A stretch of DNA of 14,750 nucleotides from Actinomycetota bacterium (GTDB taxonomy: Bacteria > Actinomycetota > Actinomycetes > Nanopelagicales > Nanopelagicaceae). This document shows, one piece after another, positions 6,650 to 14,336 of the stretch. Numbering within the stretch: the first letter of the stretch is position 1; each line of letters starts with the position of its first letter. The stretch spans positions 1 through 14,750 of the forward strand of contig WLHW01000025.1 in assembly GCA_009702525.1 (NCBI GenBank). Direction: 5' to 3'. Position numbers and translations under genes: made by a program. Under the pieces are notes generated by a model. The model saw only the letters and a program-made list of their open reading frames with translations. It was not told the origin of the DNA and did no database searches.

Positions 6650-7550
6650 GTCTGGCCGCCTTGACTCCAATAATTCCCTGAGGGCGTATAAATAGAATGA
6701 TAAGCAAGATAAGAAACGGTGCGATAAAAAATAGTGAGCTGCTGATATACATAAGAACAAATGAGACAACTAATCCCAACACAAGTCCCCCGATTACTGC
6801 GCCAATTAAACTCTCGAGCCCTCCGATGATGGCGGCAATAAAACCAGAAATAAGCAAGAGGGAAAATTCTATGGACTCGGGCGAAAATGCACCGTTTCCA
6901 TTTACTGTTTGGAACATACCGGCAACTGCGCCAGATGCGCCTGCAAGTGACCAGCCAAGAGTGCGGACAAAATCTACTTTGACTCCAGAAAGTCGTGCAA
7001 TCTCGGGTGAGTATGCTGATGCGCGAAGTGACAAACCAATATTACTTTTTTGAAATAGTACGGTTAGTAAAAGCATTAGAACCACAACAGTGCATAAAGT
7101 GAGTAGTTTGAGGGGGGAAAAGGCCAGAGTCTTATCTCCAATACTGTAGCCAATATTTGTTACCGGCCCTACTAAACGTACATCTGCACCGCCCCAGAAT
7201 GTACTTATGAGACCTTTGATTAATCCTAGTAAGCCTAAAGTTGCAATTATTGGAGCAACAGCAGCGATTGGGCCGGTCGAACTTCTTTTAACTAACAAGC
7301 GCATAAATACTAATTCAATTAAAGCAGCTACAGCCGCTCCACCAACCATAGCAACTGGTAGTGCAATCCAAAATGAATTGAAATGCACCATCGCTTCATA
7401 CCCAAAATATGTCGATAGGAGCGCCATTCCAGCTTGAGCAAAGTTGATTACTCGAGTACTACGCCATACTAAAACAATTGCAGTAGCCATAAGCGAATAA
7501 ATAGCACCGGCAGTAATGCCAATCAAAATTGTATTTAATAGTTGAAACAT
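6642..7550 (-). CDS. livH: Branched-chain-type ABC importer permease LivH
   Basis: The partner permease of LivM, 302 residues and all membrane-spanning. The N-terminal LLNTILIGITAGAIYSLMATAIVLVWRSTRVINFAQAG region (about 4-41) is the classic LivH opening, and LRASAYSPEIARLSGV (about 176-191) is the coupling helix contacting the ATPases. FIAAIIGGLESLIGAVIGGL further on is also family-typical. The start ATG lies 2 bases after the livF stop, and the 3' end overlaps livM by 8 bases. It carries substrate with LivM, powered by LivG and LivF and fed by the LivK-like protein. Confidence 0.95.
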   Translation of the reverse strand: MFQLLNTILIGITAGAIYSLMATAIVLVWRSTRVINFAQAGMALLSTYFGYEAMVHFNSFWIALPVAMVGGAAVAALIELVFMRLLVKRSSTGPIAAVAPIIATLGLLGLIKGLISTFWGGADVRLVGPVTNIGYSIGDKTLAFSPLKLLTLCTVVVLMLLLTVLFQKSNIGLSLRASAYSPEIARLSGVKVDFVRTLGWSLAGASGAVAGMFQTVNGNGAFSPESIEFSLLLISGFIAAIIGGLESLIGAVIGGLVLGLVVSFVLMYISSSLFFIAPFLILLIILFIRPQGIIGVKAARRG

Positions 7551-7552
7551 GA

Positions 7553-8263
7553 TTAGTACCCCAAATAAGCCGCGCGCACTTGCGGATCGGCTATGAGTGA
7601 CTGGGCAGTTCCAGTAACAGCGACTTTACCTAAATTCAAAACTATTCCCTGATCTGCAATCTTCAGGGCGCCCATAGCATTTTGTTCAACAAGAACTACA
7701 GTTAAACCCATTGTGGTAGTTAAATCTCTAATCGTTTGAAAAATCTGTTCCACTACTAAAGGTGCAAGACCTAACGATGGTTCATCGAGCAATAGCAACT
7801 CAGGTTTGGACATGAGCGCTCTGCCAATTGCTAACATCTGACGCTCACCACCCGACAAAGTATCTGCCCGTTGATTGAGTCTCTCACCAAGGCGCGGAAA
7901 AATATCTGTTACTGCAGCTTTGCTCTCAGCGGCTTCTTTTTTATTCTTACGCCAAATTGCACCAAGTTCAAGATTTTCCACAACACTCAACTCCGGAATT
8001 ACTGCCTTACCTTCAGATACGTGTGAGACTCCATGCCTCACAATTGTCTCTGGCTTTGAATGCAAAAGATTATGCTCATTCCAGGTTGCAGTGCCGTGGG
8101 TGGATTTATTCAGGCCAGAAAGCGTGCGCAATAAAGTTGTCTTTCCTGCACCATTGGCCCCAATTACCGCCGTTAATTGGCCTTTAGGCACAGTAAAAGA
8201 GACATCACTAATGGCACAGATTGCCCCATGATGAATTGTTAGCTCATTTACTGTCAGTGTCAT
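7553..8263 (-). CDS. livF: ABC importer ATPase LivF
   Basis: Cytoplasmic ATPase subunit of 236 residues, normal for LivF. Motifs in order: Walker A GANGAGKT (35-42), SEGKAVIPELSVVENL (83-98, the Q-loop region where LivF proteins carry Glu), signature LSGGE (136-140), Walker B LLLLDEP (156-162) with catalytic Glu161, and VEQN (192-195). In the last motif the usual switch His is Gln194, as is common in LivF. The ATG directly abuts the livG stop codon (TAG then ATG, no gap), so coupled translation is likely. Its intact LSGGE contrasts with the altered signature of LivG. Confidence 0.96.
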   Translation of the reverse strand: MTLTVNELTIHHGAICAISDVSFTVPKGQLTAVIGANGAGKTTLLRTLSGLNKSTHGTATWNEHNLLHSKPETIVRHGVSHVSEGKAVIPELSVVENLELGAIWRKNKKEAAESKAAVTDIFPRLGERLNQRADTLSGGERQMLAIGRALMSKPELLLLDEPSLGLAPLVVEQIFQTIRDLTTTMGLTVVLVEQNAMGALKIADQGIVLNLGKVAVTGTAQSLIADPQVRAAYLGY

Positions 8264-9028
8264 CTACGCACTCGTTCCCAGATAGGCGGCTATAACAGCA
8301 GGATCGCGTCTAACTGTTTCAGCGTCGCCGCTTGAAATTACTTCACCAAAATTGAGCACATATAACTTGCTACATACGCTCATAACGACGTCCATATGGT
8401 GCTCGACTAGAAGTACTGACATATGAGCACTTAGATTACGAATTAAAAGATTCATCCACTCAATATCTTGCGGGCCTAATCCGCCTGCGGGTTCATCTAA
8501 CATCAAAATTGAAGGCTCGCTAACGAGTGCTCGCGCAATTGCCACACGCTTGGTATCTGGATAAGAAAGTGTGTCTGCGCGACGATCTGCAAGTCCGCCA
8601 GCGTAGACACGTTCTAAAGCAATGCGCGCGCGCTCTCGAATTCGATTCTCATCTTTGCCGTTGCGGGCAAAGGCTGCAGAAATTAATCCAGTTTGTGCTA
8701 AATGTTGGGCACCAATCATGACGTTTTCAAGAACAGTTAAATCACCAAAGAGGCCAACCCCCTGCAAGGTACGCGCAATCCCTAGGTCAACTAAATTATC
8801 TGTACGGGGAAATCCGCGCTCTTTTCCATTCAAAAAGAACTTTCCCTCATCCGGTGTAACGATTCCACAGAGTGCGTTAAATAATGTCGTCTTGCCCGCA
8901 CCATTAGGGCCGATCAAACCTACAACTTCATTTTGACCAATTTCACAATACACATCATTGAGAGCCCGAAGACCGCCAAAGGAGACTGTTACTCCATCGA
9001 CACGCAACGCTGCAGTTTTAGTAGACAT
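8264..9028 (-). CDS. livG: ABC importer ATPase LivG with an altered signature motif
   Basis: Cytoplasmic ATPase pairing with LivF. From the ATG at 9028 it has 254 residues, normal for LivG. Walker A GPNGAGKTT (40-48), the Q-loop Gln89 in ARTLQGVGLF, Walker B ILMLDEP (174-180) with Glu179, and the switch His210 in VEHHM are all intact. The signature, usually LSGGQ or LAYGQ, reads LSYPD (154-158), so both the conserved Gly and the Gln/Glu are replaced, and the frame is continuous. The ATG overlaps the end of alr by 11 bases and has no clear ribosome-binding sequence. The frame is open to an ATG at 9079, and a GTG at 9052 is also possible, but MSTKTAALRVDGV is the best family-like start. Confidence 0.93.
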   Translation of the reverse strand: MSTKTAALRVDGVTVSFGGLRALNDVYCEIGQNEVVGLIGPNGAGKTTLFNALCGIVTPDEGKFFLNGKERGFPRTDNLVDLGIARTLQGVGLFGDLTVLENVMIGAQHLAQTGLISAAFARNGKDENRIRERARIALERVYAGGLADRRADTLSYPDTKRVAIARALVSEPSILMLDEPAGGLGPQDIEWMNLLIRNLSAHMSVLLVEHHMDVVMSVCSKLYVLNFGEVISSGDAETVRRDPAVIAAYLGTSA

Positions 9029-10121
9029 GAGGTGAATAGATTCTAGGCACACGAGGTCCAATCCGCGTGGTGATTTCATAATTTATTGAGCCACATGCAC
9101 GTGCCCAATCATCGGCCGTGTAGTCACCATGAGAGCCATCACCAAAAACAACAACCCAATCACCTGATTGAGCCGATGAGTCCGGGCCTAGGTCGACTAC
9201 AAATTGATCCATCGAGACGCGGCCGATTATCGGTGCTTTTTCACCCTCAAAAGCAACCCCAGCGCCTTGGGCGTTACGGGGAATTCCATCGGCGTAGCCC
9301 ATGGCCACGACGCCTAGTTTGGTAGCCGATTGTGTAGTTGCTGTTGCTCCATAACCAACTGGTGAATTAGCTGGTACTGATTTCACTAAGTGAAGTTTGG
9401 CACGCAACTGCATTGCAGGCTGTAAACCTAAATCTTTGCTTGAACCGAGCGTGTTCACATCAGGACTTAATCCATAGAGTGCGATACCTGTACGTACTAA
9501 ATCAAAAGCTGCATCGTGATTCATTAACGTTGCCGCTGAATTAGATAGATGCTTTATCGGCGGGTTGATACCAACTGCAGCTAAGTCTGCGACCATCTCA
9601 TTAAATCGCTTCAGCTGATCAATATTTTGTTTTTTATTTGGCTCATCGGCTCGAGCAAAGTGTGAAAAAACTCCAGCAATTTCAATTTGAGATAAATCTA
9701 AAGTTAAAAATTCTTGCCACTCATCTAGAAAACCACCTCGTGTCATACCGGTGTCAACTTCTATATGAACTCGTGGCTTTACTTTTAAGGATGCAATCTC
9801 ATTGAAAGCCATTACCGAAGAGATGGCTACATCAATATCGTGAGTGACAGCAGATTTAAAATCTGATCCGGGTGAAACTAGCCACGCCAGAATTGGAATA
9901 CGAATCCCACGCGTGCGAAGTAAGATTGCTTCTTCTAGCAATGCAACGCCTAACCAATCTGCTCCTGCACGTTCAGCGGCAAGACCTACTTCAATTAATC
10001 CATGACCATATGCATCTGCTTTAACTACTGCTAAAAGTTCCACAGCAGATCGAGATTTCAATAAGGCAATGTTTGCTGCGATTGCCGATACGTCAACTCG
10101 TGCTTCTGCGCGATGTTCCAT
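9018..10121 (-). CDS. alr: Alanine racemase
   Basis: A PLP-dependent cytoplasmic enzyme converting L-alanine to D-alanine for peptidoglycan stem peptides. The 367 residues match the family. The PLP-binding Lys34 sits in VVKADAYGHG, the second catalytic base is Tyr257 in PVGYGAT, and EVDTGMTRGG (121-130), HLSNSAA (191-197), GYADGIPR (275-282) and SMDQFVVDLG (303-312) are standard Alr segments. The C-terminus ends with the usual GPRVPR-IY. The start ATG overlaps the acpS stop by one base (TAATG). In many actinobacteria alr is followed by tsaE. Here the importer genes begin within its last codons instead. Confidence 0.97.
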   Translation of the reverse strand: MEHRAEARVDVSAIAANIALLKSRSAVELLAVVKADAYGHGLIEVGLAAERAGADWLGVALLEEAILLRTRGIRIPILAWLVSPGSDFKSAVTHDIDVAISSVMAFNEIASLKVKPRVHIEVDTGMTRGGFLDEWQEFLTLDLSQIEIAGVFSHFARADEPNKKQNIDQLKRFNEMVADLAAVGINPPIKHLSNSAATLMNHDAAFDLVRTGIALYGLSPDVNTLGSSKDLGLQPAMQLRAKLHLVKSVPANSPVGYGATATTQSATKLGVVAMGYADGIPRNAQGAGVAFEGEKAPIIGRVSMDQFVVDLGPDSSAQSGDWVVVFGDGSHGDYTADDWARACGSINYEITTRIGPRVPRIYSPHVY

Positions 10122-10465
10122 TAGCTGCGCTCTACAATCACCATGGCAGATGCAATACCTGCATCGTGAGAAAGCGAGAGATGGACGATGGCACCATCAA
10201 CTAAATCAGCGATTTCTCCACGAAAGAGAAATGCCGGCTTACCGCTTTCCAAGTTAATAACTTCGGCATCATGCCAGGGCAACCCTTTGCCTGCATTAAG
10301 CGCCTTATAAAGCGCCTCTTTGGCGGCAAAACGTGCAGCTAAAGAGTGAACAGGTTTAGCTGCTTCTGCAGAGGTAAAAAGCTTAGTCAGCAGGCCAGGA
10401 GTGCGTTCGATGGAAGATTTAAAGCGCTCGATATCAACCACATCGATTCCGATCCCATCAATCAT
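10121..10465 (-). CDS. acpS: Holo-[acyl-carrier-protein] synthase AcpS
   Basis: Transfers 4'-phosphopantetheine from coenzyme A to acyl carrier protein, switching on fatty-acid synthesis. At 114 residues it is a standard compact AcpS. The Mg-binding Asp8 lies in GIGIDVVDIERF and Glu50 in AARFAAKEALYKAL, the two defining motifs. The C-terminal VHLSLSHDAGIASAMVI (93-109) is also typical. It follows the PAP2 gene after 9 bases without a clear ribosome-binding site and overlaps alr by one base, so it is probably read with both. This is the AcpS type acting on stand-alone ACP, not the Sfp type. Confidence 0.96.
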   Translation of the reverse strand: MIDGIGIDVVDIERFKSSIERTPGLLTKLFTSAEAAKPVHSLAARFAAKEALYKALNAGKGLPWHDAEVINLESGKPAFLFRGEIADLVDGAIVHLSLSHDAGIASAMVIVERS

Positions 10466-10474
10466 GGATTAAGC

Positions 10475-11125
10475 CTAGTGCAGTTGGCTCTTTGAAGGAA
10501 CGTAGCGATCGACCGCAATGACGGCGACCAAGAGAGATGAACCAATAAACAGCCCACCCAATAAATCGGTAAACCAGTGCGTGTGACGAATCAAAGAGAC
10601 GATACAAATCGTTAACGAGATAAGTACTACGCCTGAACTAGCCAAACGTCCTTGAAATCTATCAACACGCGCATATCTGTAAATTAAGTACGCCAAAATC
10701 CCCCAGGACAGAACTGCATTTGATGCATGGCCACTGGGATAGGACATACCTCCTGCATGCAAAAGATCAAAGCCATCGCGTGGCTTTGTGCGACCCAAAA
10801 AGATTTTAAATACTCCAACTACTGCATTCAAAGCAAGGAGTGAGAGTAGAGCCAAATTTAACGGACGCCACGTCTTAAATTTATAGGCGATGAATGCGGC
10901 CGCGAGTAATAACACAGTTGCAGTTAACCAACGAAGACCAAGGTCATCAAGTCTGCGTAAAACAAATCCTGAAAAACCATCAAAGCGTGGTCTGTGTGTT
11001 CTATTCACATGATTATCAAAATTTACTAATGGCCCATAACTAATAACTTGTTGGGTAACAATAAGAAAGCCCACAAAAAGTAAAGAAGACCACCGAAGTG
11101 CACGAAACATTTGCGCCTTGCGCAT
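10475..11125 (-). CDS. PAP2-superfamily membrane phosphatase
   Basis: A 216-residue membrane protein with about five to six membrane segments (near 12-29, 65-82, 88-110, 133-150, 162-180, 187-206). The acid-phosphatase motifs are K107-x6-KP (normally K-x6-RP), PSGH (130-133) with the acid-base His133, and R180-x2-H183-x3-D187 (normally SR-x5-H-x3-D, where the Arg sits six before the His; here that place is Ser177). It could dephosphorylate undecaprenyl pyrophosphate, phosphatidic acid or a related lipid phosphate. Placement between glmS and acpS-alr, among peptidoglycan-precursor genes, favours an undecaprenyl-type role, but this is inference. The ATG directly follows the glmS stop (TAAATG). 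A second ATG at 11110 is also possible. Confidence 0.85.
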   Translation of the reverse strand: MRKAQMFRALRWSSLLFVGFLIVTQQVISYGPLVNFDNHVNRTHRPRFDGFSGFVLRRLDDLGLRWLTATVLLLAAAFIAYKFKTWRPLNLALLSLLALNAVVGVFKIFLGRTKPRDGFDLLHAGGMSYPSGHASNAVLSWGILAYLIYRYARVDRFQGRLASSGVVLISLTICIVSLIRHTHWFTDLLGGLFIGSSLLVAVIAVDRYVPSKSQLH

Positions 11126-12964
11126 TTATTCCACCGTTACTGACTTAGCTAAATTTCGTGGCTGGTCGACATCATTGCCACGTGCTACAGCCATTTCATA
11201 GGCAAAAACCTGCAGTGGAACTGTTGCAAGTACAGGCTGAAATAACGCCGGAACAACTGGTATTCGAATAATATGTTCTGCGCCTTCAACCGTTGCGCCT
11301 TCTTCGGCAATAACGATTACTCGAGCTCCGCGCGCCTTAACCTCTTGAATATTGCTCAGCATCTTTTCATCGAGTGCATGCTCATGACCTGCCGGCAAGA
11401 TCGCTATGACGGGAGTGCCTTGATCGATAAGGGCGATTGGTCCGTGCTTGAGCTCGCCTCCTGCAAAACCTTCGGCATGAATATAAGCCAGCTCTTTTAA
11501 TTTCAGCGCACCTTCAAGTGCAACGGGATAACCAATATTCCTACCTAAAAATAGAACGATGTTGTTACTGGCAAAACTCCGCGTGAGTGCACGTAAAGGT
11601 TCAACGGTTTCTAGAATCTGTTCAATCTTTCCTGGAAGTTCCAAAAGTTCGTTGTATAAACTCACAACTTCTTTGTCACTTAAAGATCCATTGACTTGAG
11701 CTAAATGCAGGCCAATCAAATAGACGGCAATCATTTGAGTTAGCAATGCTTTTGTTGATGCAACCGCAATTTCTGGACCAGCGTGTGTGTACAGAACCGC
11801 ATCGGATTCACGTGGAATAGTTGAACTATTAGTATTACAAATTGCCAAGACCCGTGCACCTGCAGCCTTTGCATGGCGCACTGCCATCAACGTATCCATA
11901 GTTTCACCTGATTGTGAGATTGCAATGACAAGTGTTCCCGAATTAATAATTGGATCGCGATATCTATATTCGCTGGCAATCTCAACTTCTACGGGAATCT
12001 TGGCCCACTTTTCAATTGCATATTTAGCAACCATGCCAGCGTGATACGCGGTTCCGCACGCGATAACAACAATCTTTTTAATAGATCGAATCTCATCTGC
12101 GCTCATGCGTAACTCATCAAGCAGAATCTGCTTGTTATCGCTTAAACGGCCAATCAAAGTATCTGCTACTGCTTTAGGTTGCTCATAAATCTCTTTTAGC
12201 ATGAAGTGAGTAAATCCACCTTTTTGTGCGGCAGATGCATCCCATGAAATCTCATACTCTTTAGGCGTTATTTCTTTACCCTCTAAATCGGTAATATGAA
12301 CTGACGTAGGAGTTATTGTGACTACTTCATCTTGGCCTAACTCAACTGCACGCTTGGTGTAGTCAATAAAGGCTGCAACATCGGATGCCATAAAGTTTTC
12401 ATTAACACCAAGGCCAACGACTAGCGGAGAATTTCGGCGAACTCCAACAACAACATCGGGTGCATCGGCATGTATGGCAACTAAAGTAAAAGAGCCTCGC
12501 AAGGCCTTAACGCCCTCGCGCATGGCCGCAGACAGATCTCCGTTATGTTGTTTGCGAAGATCGCTCAATAGATGCGCAACAGATTCAGTGTCGGTTTGTG
12601 ATGAAAATTTGTGCCCACGCGATTCAAGATTTGCTCTCAGCTCAGTGTAGTTTTCAATAATTCCATTATGGATAACCGCTAACTTGCCATCGTTATCAAC
12701 GTGCGGATGAGCGTTGCGATCAGTGGGCCCACCATGTGTAGCCCAACGTGTGTGACCGATCCCAGAGTGAACGATGGGAAGCGAAGAATCTAAAGCATTT
12801 TCTAAATTAGCGAGCTTGCCAGCCTTCTTTTCAATAAATAATGTGCCTGGAGTTCCAAGGGCAATTCCTGCCGAGTCATAACCACGATATTCAAGTCTAC
12901 GAAGCCCCTCGATGAGCGGGGTAACGGCAGATTGCGGTCCGGTGTATCCCACAATTCCGCACAT
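11126..12964 (-). CDS. glmS: Glutamine-fructose-6-phosphate aminotransferase (isomerising)
   Basis: Makes glucosamine-6-phosphate from fructose-6-phosphate and glutamine, the entry step to UDP-GlcNAc and so to peptidoglycan. The 612 residues fit the family. Cys2 in MCGIVGYTG is the glutaminase nucleophile once Met is removed. HTRWATHG (71-78) and HNGIIENY (99-106) belong to the class II glutaminase domain. The first SIS domain shows IACGTAYHAG (301-310) and SQSGET (350-355), the second GRNIGYPVALEGALKLKE and AEGFAGGELKHGPIALI, and the chain ends in the typical LAKSVTVE. It starts 6 bases after glmM, so there is no room for a glmS ribozyme. It directly abuts the PAP2 gene downstream. Confidence 0.98.
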   Translation of the reverse strand: MCGIVGYTGPQSAVTPLIEGLRRLEYRGYDSAGIALGTPGTLFIEKKAGKLANLENALDSSLPIVHSGIGHTRWATHGGPTDRNAHPHVDNDGKLAVIHNGIIENYTELRANLESRGHKFSSQTDTESVAHLLSDLRKQHNGDLSAAMREGVKALRGSFTLVAIHADAPDVVVGVRRNSPLVVGLGVNENFMASDVAAFIDYTKRAVELGQDEVVTITPTSVHITDLEGKEITPKEYEISWDASAAQKGGFTHFMLKEIYEQPKAVADTLIGRLSDNKQILLDELRMSADEIRSIKKIVVIACGTAYHAGMVAKYAIEKWAKIPVEVEIASEYRYRDPIINSGTLVIAISQSGETMDTLMAVRHAKAAGARVLAICNTNSSTIPRESDAVLYTHAGPEIAVASTKALLTQMIAVYLIGLHLAQVNGSLSDKEVVSLYNELLELPGKIEQILETVEPLRALTRSFASNNIVLFLGRNIGYPVALEGALKLKELAYIHAEGFAGGELKHGPIALIDQGTPVIAILPAGHEHALDEKMLSNIQEVKARGARVIVIAEEGATVEGAEHIIRIPVVPALFQPVLATVPLQVFAYEMAVARGNDVDQPRNLAKSVTVE

Positions 12965-12970
12965 TTATTA

Positions 12971-14311
12971 CTACCCCAGTTCGGCTTTAACTACATCTGC
13001 AAGTGAACGAGCAATTTCTTCGGCAAGGTTATCACTGGCGGCTTCAACCATGACTCTAACGAGGGCCTCGGTTCCTGATGCGCGCAATAAAACTCGTCCA
13101 CTATCGCCTAAACGCTCTTCGGCAGATTTAACGGCAGCGGCAATGACTGCAGATTCATTCAATTTAGCTTTATTTACATCTTTTACGTTGATGAGAACTT
13201 GTGGAAAGCGGACCATAGTTGCCGCTAGCTTATGCAGAGTTGTACCAGTGCGCACTACCTCTTGCAAAAGTTGAAGTGCGGTTAGTACGCCATCACCTGT
13301 GTTCGCTAAGTCGCGCATGATGACATGGCCAGATTGTTCTCCGCCAAGTGAATAATCATTGGCAATCATATTTTCTAGAACATAGCGATCGCCAACTGGA
13401 GTTGTTACGACGTCGATTCCGCACTCTTTCATCGCATGCATAAAACCAAGGTTGCTCATTACCGTTCCAACAACAGTGTTCTTATTAAGTTTTCCACGAG
13501 CTTTAAATCCACGTGCCAAAATTGTTAAAATATGATCGCCATCGATTTCATTGCCAGTGGCATCAATTGCTAAACATCTATCGGCGTCGCCATCATGTGC
13601 GATTCCAACATCGGCACCCTCTTTAAGTACAGCTGAGCGCAGCTGGTGCAAATGTGTAGAGCCACAATCATCATTGATATTCCAGCCATCAGGTTGATTA
13701 AAGATTGCAATGACCTCTGCACCTGCACGGCGGTAAGCCTCTGGTGCAACAAAAGATGAAGCACCGTTGGCGCAGTCAACAACAATCTTCAAACCTTTAA
13801 GCGGAGTTTCAACCGATGCAAGCACATGCTTTAAATACCGTTCAGTTGCAGTGTCATCATTAATCGCTCGGCCTACACCTCGTCCAGTTGGACGTTTCCA
13901 ATCCTCACCCATGCGAGCTTCAATACGTGCCTCGATTGCATCATCCAACTTTCCGCCACCGCGAGCAAATAATTTGATTCCATTATCTGGCATTGGATTA
14001 TGCGAAGCGCTAATCATCACGCCTAGATCTGCCTTAGTTTCTGCAACTAAATGTGCAATCGCAGGAGTTGGTAAAACACCAACACGATAGACGTTGATTC
14101 CAGCGCTAGTTAAACCTGCGACAACGGCAGCTTCTAGAAACTCACCCGATGCGCGTGAATCTTGACCAACAATGGCCGTTGGCTGATGGTCTTTATTTGA
14201 TGAGCTCTCAACCAATATGTGGGCAGCGGCAACAGAGACATCTAGTGCAATTTCTGCGGTGAGTTCGCTATTGGCTAAGCCGCGAATTCCATCGGTACCA
14301 AAGAGTGCCAT
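12971..14311 (-). CDS. glmM: Phosphoglucosamine mutase
   Basis: Interconverts glucosamine-6-phosphate and glucosamine-1-phosphate, the step after GlmS. The 446 residues match the family. FGTDGIRG (4-11) opens the protein. The phosphoserine is Ser103 in SASHNP (101-106), the Mg-binding loop is DGDADR (240-245), the sugar-binding loop is GEQSGH (324-329), and the phosphate-binding RASGTE is at 410-415. The SASHNP, DGDADR and GEQSGH set marks it as GlmM-type within the phosphohexomutases. GAGGGAG lies 5 bases before the ATG. It follows rpsI by only 25 bases, the usual actinobacterial arrangement, so it is probably transcribed from the ribosomal promoter upstream of the window. Confidence 0.98.
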   Translation of the reverse strand: MALFGTDGIRGLANSELTAEIALDVSVAAAHILVESSSNKDHQPTAIVGQDSRASGEFLEAAVVAGLTSAGINVYRVGVLPTPAIAHLVAETKADLGVMISASHNPMPDNGIKLFARGGGKLDDAIEARIEARMGEDWKRPTGRGVGRAINDDTATERYLKHVLASVETPLKGLKIVVDCANGASSFVAPEAYRRAGAEVIAIFNQPDGWNINDDCGSTHLHQLRSAVLKEGADVGIAHDGDADRCLAIDATGNEIDGDHILTILARGFKARGKLNKNTVVGTVMSNLGFMHAMKECGIDVVTTPVGDRYVLENMIANDYSLGGEQSGHVIMRDLANTGDGVLTALQLLQEVVRTGTTLHKLAATMVRFPQVLINVKDVNKAKLNESAVIAAAVKSAEERLGDSGRVLLRASGTEALVRVMVEAASDNLAEEIARSLADVVKAELG

Positions 14312-14316
14312 TGGAA

Positions 14317-14323
14317 CTCCCTC
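14317..14323 (-). promoter_or_regulatory. Ribosome-binding site of glmM
   Basis: The minus strand reads GAGGGAG, 5 bases before the glmM ATG at 14309-14311. The 25-base gap between rpsI and glmM holds this site and no promoter-like sequence, so glmM depends on transcription from upstream. Confidence 0.6.
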
Positions 14324-14336
14324 GTTTAAAAGTGAA

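Noticed and set aside
6650..6769. Upstream extension of livM to an ATG at 6769 (40 extra residues)
   Set aside because: It overlies the livH 3' coding region and does not look like a LivM N-terminus; the GTG at 6649 gives the standard length.
12965..12970. glmS ribozyme upstream of glmS
   Set aside because: Only 6 bases separate glmM from glmS, far too few for the ribozyme, which is typical of Firmicutes.
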